A stretch of 63,435 nt of DNA, taken from contig JAJYDQ010000013.1 of the NCBI GenBank assembly GCA_021777225.1, positions 1 through 63,435 of the forward strand. Reading direction: 5' to 3'. Of the stretch, positions 50,852 through 60,516 are shown piece by piece (within the stretch, counting starts at the first letter, position 1; each line of letters starts with the position of its first letter). The stretch is from Deltaproteobacteria bacterium. GTDB taxonomy: Bacteria; Desulfobacterota; Desulfomonilia; Desulfomonilales; Desulfomonilaceae. The notes below the pieces were generated by a model. The model was not told where the DNA came from, searched no databases, and saw only the letters and a list, made by a program, of their open reading frames with translations. A program made the position numbers and the translations under genes.

Positions 50852-53074
50852 TCAGACGGTTCCCAGTCGCTCAACTTCCCGAACACCTTTAACCTTCTTC
50901 AGGGCGTTGATGATTCTGGTCAAATGCTCAACGTTCCTGACACCTACCAGGAAAGTTCCTCGAGCGTTGGTTTCATCAAAAGAGTCAACATTTGCCTTAA
51001 TAATGTTTGAATCATTTGATGTAAATACGCCGCTTATTGCCGCCAGCATCCCGGGCCTGTTTTCCGAGATTAATCCAATATTGACGGTTCTTACAAGCGT
51101 CTGATCATCATCCCAACTAGCTTCTACGATCCTCTGCGGGTCAGCGTCCGGGAGATTAAAGCAGTCAATTTTGTGAATCGTCACGCCTCTTCCACGCGTT
51201 ATAAATCCTTGTATTGGATCACCAGGCAGAGGATTGCAACATTTTGCGAAATTAACCAGCATCTCCGAAAGCCCCTGAACCTTAACTCCACTTTTTCCGA
51301 CCGGTCTCTTGGGTTTTTTAAGTTTCTCCTCTAAGGATAGAACCTTTTGCTGTTCTCGTTCGCTTTGCGGAACTAACCTGGTGACGATAGCCTTGGCTGA
51401 TTGGCGGCCATGGCCGATTGCCACGTAGAGTTCAAGTTCTGTCCTGAAATTAAACTCCTGAGCAATCTTCAGGATCCCTCCATCCTTTTCGACGCGATTT
51501 AGATCAATTTTCCACCGCCGAAGCTCCCGTTCAACAGAATCTCTACCGATTTCGATGGCCGTCTCGCGCTCCTGGCTCATTAGATAATGGCGGATCTTGG
51601 TTCTTGCTCTTCCCGTCTTTACGTGTTTCAGCCAATCTTTTCCGGGTTTTTGGTGCGCTGATGTAATGATTTCAACAGTGTCTCCCGTGACCAACTCGTA
51701 TTTCAGGGACACCATTTTCCCGTTTACCCTAGCGCCGATGCAACAATTTCCAACCTCAGTGTGTATGGAGTATGCGAAATCCAAAGGGGACGAGCCTCTC
51801 GGAAATTCTTTGACATCACCCTTGGGTGTAAATACATAAACTTCATCCGGGTACAGGTCGACTCTAACATTTTCAAGGAATTCTCTGGGATCCTCAAGAT
51901 CTTGCTGCCACTCCATCATCTGACGCAACCAATTTACGACCCTGGCGTCCTCCGGTGTAACAGATCTGCCTTCCTTGTAGGACCAGTGAGCCGCTATGCC
52001 TTCTTCAGCTATCAGGTCCATTTCGTGAGTCCTGATCTGGATTTCGATCCTATGGCCTTCTGGGCCGATAACCGTCGTATGAAGAGACTGGTAGCCATTG
52101 CTTTTGGGCATCGCGAGATAATCTTTGAATCTTCCGGGAACTGGCCTCCACAAGGCGTGGATTAATCCCAGCACGGTATAACATTCACTGACCGAATCCA
52201 GAATTATTCGGAACGCTGTAAGGTCGTGCAACTGGTCAAATTCGAGTTTTTGTGACAGCATCTTCCTGTGAATGCTGCATATGTCCTTGTTTCTTCCCTT
52301 GGTAATGGCCCTAATATTTTCTTTTTCAAGCTTCTCGCCGATTATGTTGAGAACTTTGTTGACATATTCTTCTCTTTCCTCAACGGATTCTTCAAGTCGC
52401 TTTTGTATGAATTCGTATCGATCCGGTTCGAGGTATTCAAAGGCGAGATCCTCAAGTGTGGTCCTCATCCAGAAAATTCCCAGACGGGCCGCCAGAGGAG
52501 AATAGATTTCCATAGTTTCACGGGATATTCTTATCTGCGCTTCCCGCGGCATATGAGATAGAGTTCGCATGTTGTGAAGACGGTCAGCCAGTTTAACGAG
52601 GAGCACTCTAATATCCCGGCTCATGGCAAGGATCATTTTCCGGAAATTTTCGGCTTGCCGTTCTTCTTTGGACTGGAAGGCGATTTTGCTGATTTTTGTG
52701 ACGCCATCTACCAGAGTGGCAATTTCTGTCCCAAAATAACGCTCAATGTCTTCAAATGTGGTGAGGGTATCTTCAACGGTATCATGCAGTAGGCCCGTCG
52801 CAACCGAAGCTTCATCGAGTTTCATCTGGGCGAGAATTGCAGCCACGGCGACTGGGTGGGTAAGATAGGGCTCACCAGACATTCTTGTTTGGCCTTGGTG
52901 AACTCTGGCAGAATAAACATAAGCCGCTCGAATTAGATCAAGGTCAGCGTCCGGGTAATAGGACTTGACCATGTCCATAATTTCGCCGAAACGAACTATC
53001 CGCTTGTCAGTGCGATCCATACTCCAGGTTTCTAGATAAGAATTTTTTAGTAAAGCAAAAAAGAATTTTATCAA
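50852..53074 (-). CDS. rel: bifunctional (p)ppGpp synthetase/hydrolase
   Basis: The 740-aa stringent-response enzyme makes and degrades (p)ppGpp. The HD hydrolase domain has YVYSARVHQGQTRMSGEPYLTHP, ATGLLHDTVED and LADRLHNMRT; the synthetase domain has KGRNKDICSIHRKM and AMPKSNGYQSLHTTVIGPEG. A TGS domain follows (YVFTPKGDVKEFPRGSSPLDFAYSIHT) and a C-terminal ACT domain. The HD motif is intact, so hydrolysis should work. TTG 53074 overlaps the der stop; ATG 53020 fits the usual family start better but has its SD unusually close. It is encoded downstream of der. Confidence 0.94.
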   Translation of the reverse strand: MIKFFFALLKNSYLETWSMDRTDKRIVRFGEIMDMVKSYYPDADLDLIRAAYVYSARVHQGQTRMSGEPYLTHPVAVAAILAQMKLDEASVATGLLHDTVEDTLTTFEDIERYFGTEIATLVDGVTKISKIAFQSKEERQAENFRKMILAMSRDIRVLLVKLADRLHNMRTLSHMPREAQIRISRETMEIYSPLAARLGIFWMRTTLEDLAFEYLEPDRYEFIQKRLEESVEEREEYVNKVLNIIGEKLEKENIRAITKGRNKDICSIHRKMLSQKLEFDQLHDLTAFRIILDSVSECYTVLGLIHALWRPVPGRFKDYLAMPKSNGYQSLHTTVIGPEGHRIEIQIRTHEMDLIAEEGIAAHWSYKEGRSVTPEDARVVNWLRQMMEWQQDLEDPREFLENVRVDLYPDEVYVFTPKGDVKEFPRGSSPLDFAYSIHTEVGNCCIGARVNGKMVSLKYELVTGDTVEIITSAHQKPGKDWLKHVKTGRARTKIRHYLMSQERETAIEIGRDSVERELRRWKIDLNRVEKDGGILKIAQEFNFRTELELYVAIGHGRQSAKAIVTRLVPQSEREQQKVLSLEEKLKKPKRPVGKSGVKVQGLSEMLVNFAKCCNPLPGDPIQGFITRGRGVTIHKIDCFNLPDADPQRIVEASWDDDQTLVRTVNIGLISENRPGMLAAISGVFTSNDSNIIKANVDSFDETNARGTFLVGVRNVEHLTRIINALKKVKGVREVERLGTV

Positions 53075-54426
53075 TCATGGGTCTTTCCGACCCTTTTTTT
53101 GAATACGAGTTTCAAGGGAGATCCACCAAAATCGAAATATTCTCTGAGACGATTTTCAAGGAATCTCCTATAAGAAAAATGTATAGCCTCGGGGTAATTG
53201 CAAAAGAAAGTAAAAACAGGAGGGGCCACACGGCCCTGAGTAACATAATAAATCTTAACTTTCTTGGATCGATGAAACATTCCTGGTGGGTGCTGGGCTA
53301 AGACTGTTTCAAGGAATTTGTTCAGTGTTGCTGTTGAAACCCGTTTTCTAAATTTTTCGAAGATGTCGTCAATAAGATCAAAAACTTTGACACATCGGGT
53401 CCCGTGAAGTGCGGAAATCGATACTATAGGCGCAAAGTCTAGAAATTTCAAGCATCTGCGAATCTCGCTCACACAGGAGTCAAAAGTTTTGGGGTCCTTG
53501 TAAATCGCGTCCCATTTGTTTAGCGCCAAAATAACGCAACGATTCCTGTCATGGGCATAACCCGCGATTCGGGCATCCTGATCGGTTACAATTTCCTGAG
53601 CGTCGAGCATGACCAAAGCGACATCCGAGCGATCAATACTTCTGAAGGCTTTTTGCACGCTATAAGTTTCCACGCGGTCTGTTATCCGAGCCCGTCGTCT
53701 GACGCCGGCGGTATCAATGAAAAGATACTCTTTACCGTTTCGTTTAACTATGGTGTCGATAGAATCGCGCGTTGTGCCTGGGGTAGGGTTGGCGACGAGG
53801 CGTTCTTCCCCCACGAGTAAGTTTATCAAGGTTGATTTCCCCACGTTTGGCCTTCCAACAACGGCAACGCGCGGAACAACCACTTCGGAAAGGGTTTCTT
53901 GGACTGGATCAGCCAGGTCTGGATCGATTTCGGCAATCAGGACATCCAGGAAGTCACGCAAACCGTAACGGGTCTTTGCGCTCATCGCGTAGATTGATTC
54001 AACACCAAGCTGAAAAAAGTCAACATAGTTTGATTCTGACTTTTCTGAATCGATCTTGTTGACAACATAGAATACCTTTTTGTCAGTCTTCTGTAATATG
54101 CGTACAATTTCCTTATCTGATGGTGTAAGCCCTACCTTGCCGTCACCCATGAATATGATGACATCGGCTTGTTCTACGGCCACCATAGTCTGAGTTCTCA
54201 TTTGGGCCAGCACGTCGTCATCTGTTCGGGGTTCAAACCCTCCAGTATCAACTATTGTGAAAGACTTGTCGTCGATAGTTGCGTCCGCGTAGTTTCTGTC
54301 CCTGGTAAGTCCTGGGGTATCATCCACAATGGCTTTCCTGGAACCTGCCAATCGATTGAAAAGAGTGGATTTTCCTACGTTTGGTCGCCCAACTAATGCG
54401 ACAATTTTTTTTCTTTTTCTACCCAT
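53071..54426 (-). CDS. der: ribosome-associated GTPase Der (EngA)
   Basis: A 451-aa GTPase with two consecutive G domains: G1 at ALVGRPNVGKSTLFNRLAGSRKA (about 10-32), with NKID, and a second at VAVVGRPNVGKSTLINLLVGEERLV (about 188-212), with NKWD. The C-terminal KH-like domain is present (ALNKFLETVLAQHPPGMFHRSKKVKIYYVTQ). It acts in 50S subunit maturation. Its stop overlaps the rel TTG start, so they are probably co-transcribed. Confidence 0.97.
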   Translation of the reverse strand: MGRKRKKIVALVGRPNVGKSTLFNRLAGSRKAIVDDTPGLTRDRNYADATIDDKSFTIVDTGGFEPRTDDDVLAQMRTQTMVAVEQADVIIFMGDGKVGLTPSDKEIVRILQKTDKKVFYVVNKIDSEKSESNYVDFFQLGVESIYAMSAKTRYGLRDFLDVLIAEIDPDLADPVQETLSEVVVPRVAVVGRPNVGKSTLINLLVGEERLVANPTPGTTRDSIDTIVKRNGKEYLFIDTAGVRRRARITDRVETYSVQKAFRSIDRSDVALVMLDAQEIVTDQDARIAGYAHDRNRCVILALNKWDAIYKDPKTFDSCVSEIRRCLKFLDFAPIVSISALHGTRCVKVFDLIDDIFEKFRKRVSTATLNKFLETVLAQHPPGMFHRSKKVKIYYVTQGRVAPPVFTFFCNYPEAIHFSYRRFLENRLREYFDFGGSPLKLVFKKRVGKTHD

Positions 54427-54480
54427 ATTGAACTTATATCATAAGATAGATCGTCATATGTAGTTGTTAAGATTAAAATG

Positions 54481-54509
54481 TTGAAAAAAGCTGGTATAAT
54501 TCTTATAAT
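54481..54509 (+). promoter_or_regulatory. strong sigma-70-type promoter for glmM
   Basis: TTGAAA (54481-54486), an exact 17-base spacer and a perfect TATAAT (54504-54509), giving a leader of about 140 bases to glmM at 54655. It is a very good match, divergent from der. Confidence 0.75.
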
Positions 54510-54654
54510 GAAAAGTTATGAGTTTACCCAAACGCCAGATACATTACAGCAAGCCAAAAAAATCATTTTCACATTTTGAAATGTCATGCGGAGCCGCGCC
54601 GGTGAATCACGTTGTTGAGAATCGTAAAAACGTTGATGAAAGTGGATATCGGTT

Positions 54655-56013
54655 ATGAGCAAACGTTTTTTTGGAACCGATGGTGTAAGAGGCGTGGCCA
54701 ACCAAGAGCCTATTACCGCTGAGACAGTTTTAAAACTTGGCAAAGCCGTAGCCAAAATAGTTGATCAATCCGTAGCCAAAAATTGCAGGAGGATCTTGAT
54801 AGGCAGGGATACCCGTCTATCCGGTCACATGCTGGAGATGGCCTTGGCCGCGGGTATTTGCTCCATGGGAACCGACGTCGTGCTGGTTGGGGACATGCCC
54901 ACGCCTGCGGTGGCCTTTCTAACCACTGATATGATGTGCGACGCAGGCGCTGTGATATCGGCTTCCCACAACCCATTTGAAGACAATGGGATCAAGTTTT
55001 TCGACAACCGGGGGCTCAAACTTGACGATGAGCAAGAACTTGCCATCGAAAGCCTTCTGGCTTCTGAAACAATAGGGCAGACCCTATCGAATAAAACTCA
55101 TTTAGGACAAGTCTTAAAATTGGAAGACGCCTTGGGGCGTTACCTGGTCTTTTTGAAAAACAGCCTCCCGAGAGGCGCCTCAGGCCTTAAAGGATTGAAG
55201 ATCGTCGTCGACTGCGCTAATGGAGCCGGCTTCAAAGCCGCTCCGAAGGTGTTTCAGGAATTGGGAGCCGAGGTCATTTCCCTGTCGACGCATCCTGATG
55301 GAAAAAACATCAATCTCGACTGTGGGTCTTTGCATCCAGAAAGGATGTCTAAAGTAGTCCTTGAAAACGGGGCGAGTTTTGGGGTTGCCCTTGACGGTGA
55401 TAGTGATCGGTCCATATTTGCCGACGAGAAAGGTAATGTAGTCGATGGTGATCAAATAATGGGGATGGTCGCTGTCGACATGTTCGAAAGAGGTCTGCTC
55501 AAACGAGACACCCTTGTCGCTACGGTAATGAGTAATGTCGGGCTCGAAATTTCCATGAAAAATCGAGGTATCCTCGTTGTGAGGACCCAGGTTGGTGATC
55601 GTAATGTCGTTGAGAAAATGCTTACTGATGGATACAATTTTGGTGGAGAGCAATCAGGTCACCTAGTTTTCTTCGACCATTCGACCACAGGTGATGGAAT
55701 ACTCTCAGCCCTACAGGTTGGTTCGATCATGAAGCGTACGTCTAAGCCTCTGTCGGAACTAACAGGGTGGATAAAGAAATTTCCTCAAATTCTTAGAAAT
55801 TTGCCTATAAGCTGTAAGAAAAATTTTGAAGAAGTTCCAATGGTGCGCAATGTGATTAGGGATTGTCAGAGACGCTTGGGAGAATCGGGACGAATACTTG
55901 TCCGATATTCCGGAACTCAACCACTATGCCGTGTCATGGTTGAAGGAGAGGATCTCGAACTCGTCCAGAATATAGTAGAAGAAGTGTCTGATGCTCTTGT
56001 CAGGAGCATGTGA
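54655..56013 (+). CDS. glmM: phosphoglucosamine mutase
   Basis: Converts glucosamine-6-P to glucosamine-1-P for peptidoglycan and LPS synthesis. The 452-aa enzyme has RFFGTDGVRG at the start, the catalytic phosphoserine in ISASHNPFEDNG near residue 102, the metal-binding loop DGDSDRSIF (canonical form DGDADR; Ser is an accepted substitution) near 245, and GGEQSGH near the C-terminal sugar-binding region. It begins at ATG 54655. Its stop codon is followed one base later by the kdsD start. Confidence 0.97.
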   Translation: MSKRFFGTDGVRGVANQEPITAETVLKLGKAVAKIVDQSVAKNCRRILIGRDTRLSGHMLEMALAAGICSMGTDVVLVGDMPTPAVAFLTTDMMCDAGAVISASHNPFEDNGIKFFDNRGLKLDDEQELAIESLLASETIGQTLSNKTHLGQVLKLEDALGRYLVFLKNSLPRGASGLKGLKIVVDCANGAGFKAAPKVFQELGAEVISLSTHPDGKNINLDCGSLHPERMSKVVLENGASFGVALDGDSDRSIFADEKGNVVDGDQIMGMVAVDMFERGLLKRDTLVATVMSNVGLEISMKNRGILVVRTQVGDRNVVEKMLTDGYNFGGEQSGHLVFFDHSTTGDGILSALQVGSIMKRTSKPLSELTGWIKKFPQILRNLPISCKKNFEEVPMVRNVIRDCQRRLGESGRILVRYSGTQPLCRVMVEGEDLELVQNIVEEVSDALVRSM

Positions 56014-56014
56014 C

Positions 56015-56992
56015 GTGACTAAATCAACTTTGGACATTGCAAGGGAGGCCCTGGAAATTGAAATCGAAGGAATTAGGTCTGTAATATCTAGACTCGATGA
56101 AAACTTCGAAACAGTTGTAGACCTTCTTTATTCGCTTAGAGGGCGAATTATAGTCACGGGTGTCGGGAAATCCGGCATCATCGGAAGAAAGATTGCAGCC
56201 ACGTTTACCAGCACCGGTTCACCGGCAATTTTTGTTCATCCGGTGGAGGGTTTGCACGGAGATGTCGGGATTGTGGGGCGTGATGACGCTCTAATTGCTA
56301 TTTCAAATAGTGGTGAAACAACAGAAATAACTTCGCTAGCGGCTACGGTAAGAAATTGGGGCACCCGAATCGTGGCCCTCACGGGTAATAGATCGTCAAC
56401 TCTTGGTCGTATGGCGCAGGTGACCTTGGATTGTAGAGTAAAAAAGGAAGCGTGCCCTCTTAACATGGCGCCTACAGCCTCCACCACAGCTACTCTGGCC
56501 CTGGGTGACGCTTTGGCTGTGGCCCTGATGGTTCGGCGAGGCTTTAACAAGGAGGATTTCCTAAGGAGTCACCCGGCGGGCAGCTTGGGAGAAAGATTGA
56601 ATTTGAAAGTTGAAGATATGACACTGGAAAGCTTCACTGTGCCACAAGTGCCTCCATCGGCTAAAATAGGCGAGATAGTCCAATCCATAAATGAAAAAAA
56701 CCTTGGATTAACAATGGTTACGTCTGAAAACAGGGTAGTGGGCATAATTACGGATGGTGATCTGAGGCGGGCTTTGGCAAATGGAACCAACCTATTTGAG
56801 CAAGAGGCGCAATTTCTTATGACTAAGGGGCCCCTGAGTATCTCATCGGACAGGACCGCAGCCGAAGCGTTGGAAATCATGGAGAGCAAGTTGATTACAG
56901 CCTTAGCTGTAACGAATAGCGATGGCGAGTGGTTAGGGATAATACATCTACATGATTTGCTTGGGAAAGGACAGATTCGTTTTGTTTCTTAA
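56015..56992 (+). CDS. kdsD: arabinose-5-phosphate isomerase
   Basis: Converts ribulose-5-P to arabinose-5-P, the precursor of KDO in LPS, so the organism is a diderm. The 325-aa protein has an N-terminal SIS domain (GRIIVTGVGKSGIIGRKIAATFTSTGSPAIFVHPVEGLHGDVG; ISNSGETTEITSL) and a C-terminal pair of CBS domains (about 200-325; VVGIITDGDLRRAL). The start is GTG 56015, one base after the glmM stop, with GGAG eight bases upstream. Translational coupling to glmM joins two cell-envelope sugar pathways. Confidence 0.94.
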   Translation: MTKSTLDIAREALEIEIEGIRSVISRLDENFETVVDLLYSLRGRIIVTGVGKSGIIGRKIAATFTSTGSPAIFVHPVEGLHGDVGIVGRDDALIAISNSGETTEITSLAATVRNWGTRIVALTGNRSSTLGRMAQVTLDCRVKKEACPLNMAPTASTTATLALGDALAVALMVRRGFNKEDFLRSHPAGSLGERLNLKVEDMTLESFTVPQVPPSAKIGEIVQSINEKNLGLTMVTSENRVVGIITDGDLRRALANGTNLFEQEAQFLMTKGPLSISSDRTAAEALEIMESKLITALAVTNSDGEWLGIIHLHDLLGKGQIRFVS

Positions 56993-57128
56993 CTAGAAAC
57001 CAACTGCCGGAGCTGCGCGTTTGGGTCGCTCGGCTTACAATTGTTTGTCCGGTTTGTGATTCGACCGGAAACAGAGAGACCTGGTTTGTCCCGAAAAATT
57101 CAATAGGGACGAAGTGACGGAGGGAGTT

Positions 57129-57503
57129 ATGAAATTGGAAAAGGAAGACCTCGAATATTTCAGGGGGATTCTTCAACGACAGCTAGACGAATTGGTGCGT
57201 GGGGCTGGACGTACAGTGGATGATATGACTGAAGGAGACGGGAAAACAACTTTTCCGGATCCAACAGATAGAGCCTCCCTTGAATCTGACCGAAATTTTG
57301 AACTCAGGATTCGTGATCGAGAGAGAAAATTGATTAACAAAATAAAAAAGGCCCTTACGAAAATCGAAGACGAAAGTTTTGGTTTTTGCGAAATTTGTGG
57401 TGAACCTATCGACTTTAAGCGACTCGAAGCCAGACCGGTTACCACCCACTGCATAGAGTGCAAAACTTCTGAAGAAGAAGAAGAAAAAATTAGAAAGGTA
57501 TAG
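57129..57503 (+). CDS. DksA/TraR-family zinc finger protein
   Basis: A 124-aa protein with an N-terminal coiled-coil helix (EKEDLEYFRGILQRQLDELVRG), a middle helix (DRNFELRIRDRERKLINKIKKALTKIEDE) and a C-terminal zinc finger with C-E-I-C and C-I-E-C (CEICGEPIDFKRLEARPVTTHCIECK). This is a DksA-type fold that modulates RNA polymerase, possibly together with (p)ppGpp made by rel upstream. The acidic tip motif DPTDRASLESD is comparable to the DxxDxA tip. ATG 57129 has GGAGGGAG upstream, preferred over the in-frame GTG 57114. Confidence 0.92.
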   Translation: MKLEKEDLEYFRGILQRQLDELVRGAGRTVDDMTEGDGKTTFPDPTDRASLESDRNFELRIRDRERKLINKIKKALTKIEDESFGFCEICGEPIDFKRLEARPVTTHCIECKTSEEEEEKIRKV

Positions 57504-57550
57504 CTTTCGTGCGTCTATTCTAAAACTGGATAGATTGAAAGGTAACAAAT

Positions 57551-58090
57551 TTGAGTGTTCCTCAGGACCCTGATCCCGCGCAATTAGTGATTAGCCTTTT
57601 AAGCGCTCAGGAAAATCCGCTTGACACATTGAGTGAAAATCTCGAAACGTTGTTTGGGCCTGTTGAAAATGTTTTTGGACCACTTCGGTTCGATTTCACG
57701 ACGTATTATGATATAGAGCTTGGCGTAGGAATAAAGCGCTGGATTGTAACGGCTCAGAAACTTGTTGATCCTGCAAGTTTGGCTGAGATCAAACTGTCGA
57801 CTAACGGGATCGAACGAAAATTCGCGACCGCAGAAGGGCGAAGACGGTTTAATCTGGACCCGGGCTTGATGACTCTTGGAAACTTTGTGTTGGCGACTGG
57901 CAAGAACAACGCTCATAGGATCTATCTTAGGGATGGGATTTTCGCTGATTTGACCCTTATTTTTCGTCGTGCAAGTTATCGATCACTCGAATGGACCTAT
58001 CCAGATTATTCGGATTCGATACTTATAAACATTCTGAACCAAATTAGAGAAATGTACAAGCAGAAACTGGAGAAACAGTCTTTTGAATGA
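57551..58090 (+). CDS. DUF4416 family protein
   Basis: A 179-aa protein typical of the DUF4416 family: QLVISLLSAQENPLDTLSENLETLFGPVENVFGPLRFDFTTYYDIELGVGIKRWIVTAQKLVDP, then the ATAEGRRRFNLDPGLMTLGNFVLATGKNNAHRIYLRDGIFADLTLIF segment. No function is known. The start is TTG at 57551 with AAAGG upstream. It is packed between the DksA-like gene and yicC, overlapping the latter by 8 bases. Confidence 0.9.
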   Translation: MSVPQDPDPAQLVISLLSAQENPLDTLSENLETLFGPVENVFGPLRFDFTTYYDIELGVGIKRWIVTAQKLVDPASLAEIKLSTNGIERKFATAEGRRRFNLDPGLMTLGNFVLATGKNNAHRIYLRDGIFADLTLIFRRASYRSLEWTYPDYSDSILINILNQIREMYKQKLEKQSFE

Positions 58091-58973
58091 ACAATCTATA
58101 AAAAGCATGACAGGATTTGGCCGTGGGAGCCAAATTACTGGTGATGTCGAAGTTGTAACGGAAATCAGGGCTGTCAACCATAGATTTCTTGATATGTTTA
58201 TAAGGCTTCCCAAAACATATAGCTGTTTCGAACCACAGATCCGGAAGATTGTTTCAGACAAAATCAATAGGGGCAAATTTGAGATCACGGTTACCCGCTC
58301 GGGAGCCAAAGGGCCACTGACCGAACTTTCGTTGGACCATGAACTTGCGGACCGTTATCACAAATGTTTGATGGAATTGAAAGATCGTTATGGCCTAGCC
58401 GGCGAAATAACTGTTTCGGATATGCTCACCCTCAAGGAGATAGTGTCTTCTTCAGACAACGTAGAGGGGTTAGAACAAGAATGGAATCTTGTGGAGAACA
58501 GCGTCACACATGCTTTGGTTGCGTTGGATGAAATGAGAAAAACAGAAGGTTTCGCCTTATGGAAAGATATCGAGACGCATCTGATTTCCATCAGTGAAAC
58601 GATTGATCTCATTACACCACTTGTAGATCAAATTTCCTCAGAGGCGCGTGTCAGACTCGAAAAGAAAGTTCGGGAAATGACAGGTGGCTTGGAGATCGAT
58701 GACGACAGGATGCTACAAGAACTTGCGTTGATTGCCGAACGATCCGACGTCAGTGAGGAACTTACGAGACTGAAAAGCCACGTTGAACAGTTCCTCGCTT
58801 TTGGAAAAGAGGGATCACCGTTGGGTAGAAAACTGGACTTCCTTTTACAGGAACTTCATAGGGAAGTTAACACTCTGGGTTCCAAATCAGCTTCAACCGA
58901 CATTTCAGCCCAAGTGGTCCACATTAAGACTGAAGTCGAAAAAATACGAGAACAGACACAAAACATAGAATAA
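58083..58973 (+). CDS. YicC/YloC family endoribonuclease
   Basis: A 296-aa protein of the YicC/YloC family, recently described as an endoribonuclease in Bacillus and E. coli. It shows SMTGFGRGSQ at the N-terminus, EIRAVNHRFLDMFIRLP, an internal coiled coil, and the conserved C-terminal GRKLDFLLQELHREVNTLGSKSASTDISAQVVHIKTEVEKIREQTQNIE. The start is TTG 58083, inside the end of the DUF4416 gene (overlap 8 bases), indicating translational coupling. It precedes rpoZ. Confidence 0.93.
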   Translation: MNEQSIKSMTGFGRGSQITGDVEVVTEIRAVNHRFLDMFIRLPKTYSCFEPQIRKIVSDKINRGKFEITVTRSGAKGPLTELSLDHELADRYHKCLMELKDRYGLAGEITVSDMLTLKEIVSSSDNVEGLEQEWNLVENSVTHALVALDEMRKTEGFALWKDIETHLISISETIDLITPLVDQISSEARVRLEKKVREMTGGLEIDDDRMLQELALIAERSDVSEELTRLKSHVEQFLAFGKEGSPLGRKLDFLLQELHREVNTLGSKSASTDISAQVVHIKTEVEKIREQTQNIE

Positions 58974-59001
58974 GCTACAAGCATTCGAAAAGGTGTAAAT
59001 A

Positions 59002-59247
59002 ATGGCTAGAGTAACTGTAGAAGATTGTCTCGATAAGGTGGAAAACAGGTTCGCCCTTGTTGTCCTTGCTTCCAAGAGAACCAAGGAATTGAAAAGGGGC
59101 GCTCCACTTCTAGTGAGGACCAGAGATAACCGCGAAGTGGTCATGTCCCTTAGGGAAATAGCCTCTGGTAAGGTGGGAGGAGTTCAACCGGCGTCTTACG
59201 TGCCAAAGCACAAAAGTGATGTCAAAGTAGAAATAAAGAACGATTGA
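59002..59247 (+). CDS. rpoZ: RNA polymerase omega subunit
   Basis: An 81-aa omega subunit: [32 protein letters not shown], with the family's RF-LV-AA-R-K-like pattern, then [13 protein letters not shown]. It stabilises beta-prime assembly. The start ATG 59002 has AAAAGG upstream. Its stop codon overlaps the TTG start of rlmB by four bases. Confidence 0.95.
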   Translation: MARVTVEDCLDKVENRFALVVLASKRTKELKRGAPLLVRTRDNREVVMSLREIASGKVGGVQPASYVPKHKSDVKVEIKND

Positions 59248-60020
59248 GCAAGATTCATAAAGACGACACCGGACGGACCATCATTTATGGTACACATCCG
59301 GTGGTGGAAACCATCAAGGCAGGCCGAAGAAAAGTTCACGAAATTTTCCTTGTAAAAGGATCAGACGCAGAGAAACGCCTCGGGCAGGCATTTGAAAGCG
59401 CACACCTCAAATTGCGCTACATGTCAGGAGTTGAACTTGATTCGTTAACCCGTGACGCGAAGAATCAGGGAATCGCTGCCCGTGTAGGTGCTTTTCCTTA
59501 TGATGATTTTGAGACTGAAGTTTCGAAACTAAAGAAAACTGAACGTTTCTCCATCCTGATACTGGATCAGGTTCAGGACCCGAACAATCTTGGCAATGTT
59601 CTGAGAAGCGCATGCTGTTTTGGGGTGGATCTGGTGATTCTTTCCAGGGATAGAGCTGTTTCGGTAACTCCATCGGCTGAGAAGGCTTCTGCAGGCTCCG
59701 CTGCGCATGTGAAAATTTGTCGCGTAACGAATCTTAATCGAAGTATAGAGAGCCTAAAAGATATTGGCTGTTGGGTATATGGAGCTGACTCTGTCTCGGG
59801 AACAAGCCACTTCGAAGCGGACTTCTCCGGGAAGATTGTGCTGGTTATGGGCGCTGAAGGCGCAGGATTGCGCCGACTGGTAAAGGAAAATTGTGACGTC
59901 ATGGTTAAAATTCCCATAACGGGTCCTGTCGGCTCACTGAACGTGTCAAACGCCACATCCATAATCCTTGCGGAAATCTACCGGCAGTCGACATCACCCA
60001 AGACGAAAAATGGAAACTGA
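59244..60020 (+). CDS. rlmB: 23S rRNA (guanosine-2'-O)-methyltransferase RlmB-like
   Basis: A 258-aa SpoU-family (SPOUT, trefoil knot) methyltransferase. The N-terminal substrate-binding part is [27 protein letters not shown]; motifs follow as motif 1 [24 protein letters not shown], motif 2 [13 protein letters not shown] and motif 3 [23 protein letters not shown]. It 2'-O-methylates G2251 in E. coli 23S rRNA, inferred for this homologue. The TTG start at 59244 overlaps rpoZ. Confidence 0.93.
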   Translation: MSKIHKDDTGRTIIYGTHPVVETIKAGRRKVHEIFLVKGSDAEKRLGQAFESAHLKLRYMSGVELDSLTRDAKNQGIAARVGAFPYDDFETEVSKLKKTERFSILILDQVQDPNNLGNVLRSACCFGVDLVILSRDRAVSVTPSAEKASAGSAAHVKICRVTNLNRSIESLKDIGCWVYGADSVSGTSHFEADFSGKIVLVMGAEGAGLRRLVKENCDVMVKIPITGPVGSLNVSNATSIILAEIYRQSTSPKTKNGN

Positions 60021-60065
60021 TCTCCGGGGAGATTTGCAAAGTCATTCCACATCTCGGGTTAATTT

Positions 60066-60455
60066 ATGAAACTGGTCATAACTCCCAGTCCAATTAATCA
60101 TTTGTTTGCGAGAAATCAGGAGATAGTTATGGCTATGGAACCTGGAGGGGTTTTAGAAGTCTTTTATAAAGAGGGAATGTCATATCCTGATCGACATTTT
60201 CTTTTAAGTCTTGCTCAAATGGCTTTGTTTGCAATAGAAGAGAAAGATTGTCATTATGTGGATTATTTGGCAAAGGCCTCAGTAGAAGTGGACAAGGATG
60301 GAAAGATTACTCAATTGAAACCTGATCTAATAATCGCAAGATCAGATTGTGGAGAATTTGCAGTCTTGGTAATAGGAGATCCTAGCAGGGCAAAGAAATT
60401 AGCCGGACAATCCGTTAGGGGACTCACAGGGAGAATTAGACTGGATGTTCCCTAA
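60066..60455 (+). CDS. hypothetical protein
   Basis: A 129-aa cytoplasmic-looking protein: KLVITPSPINHLFARNQEIVMAMEPGGVLEVFYKEGMSYPDRHFLLSLAQMALFAIEEKDCHYVDYLAKASVEV, followed by a beta-rich part (LIIARSDCGEFAVLVIGDPSRAKKLAGQSVRGLTGRIRLDVP). No family is recognised. It lies 45 bases after rlmB on the same strand, but base composition drops slightly, so it may be a separate unit. Confidence 0.55.
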   Translation: MKLVITPSPINHLFARNQEIVMAMEPGGVLEVFYKEGMSYPDRHFLLSLAQMALFAIEEKDCHYVDYLAKASVEVDKDGKITQLKPDLIIARSDCGEFAVLVIGDPSRAKKLAGQSVRGLTGRIRLDVP

Positions 60456-60516
60456 ACGAGTTTCGTTCAAATATTGTAAAATGGTCAAGTATTAGATTTA
60501 ATTAGAGGACTTACTA

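Noticed and set aside
51761-52165. 134-aa plus-strand ORF inside rel
   Set aside because: Antisense shadow of the strongly conserved rel coding sequence.
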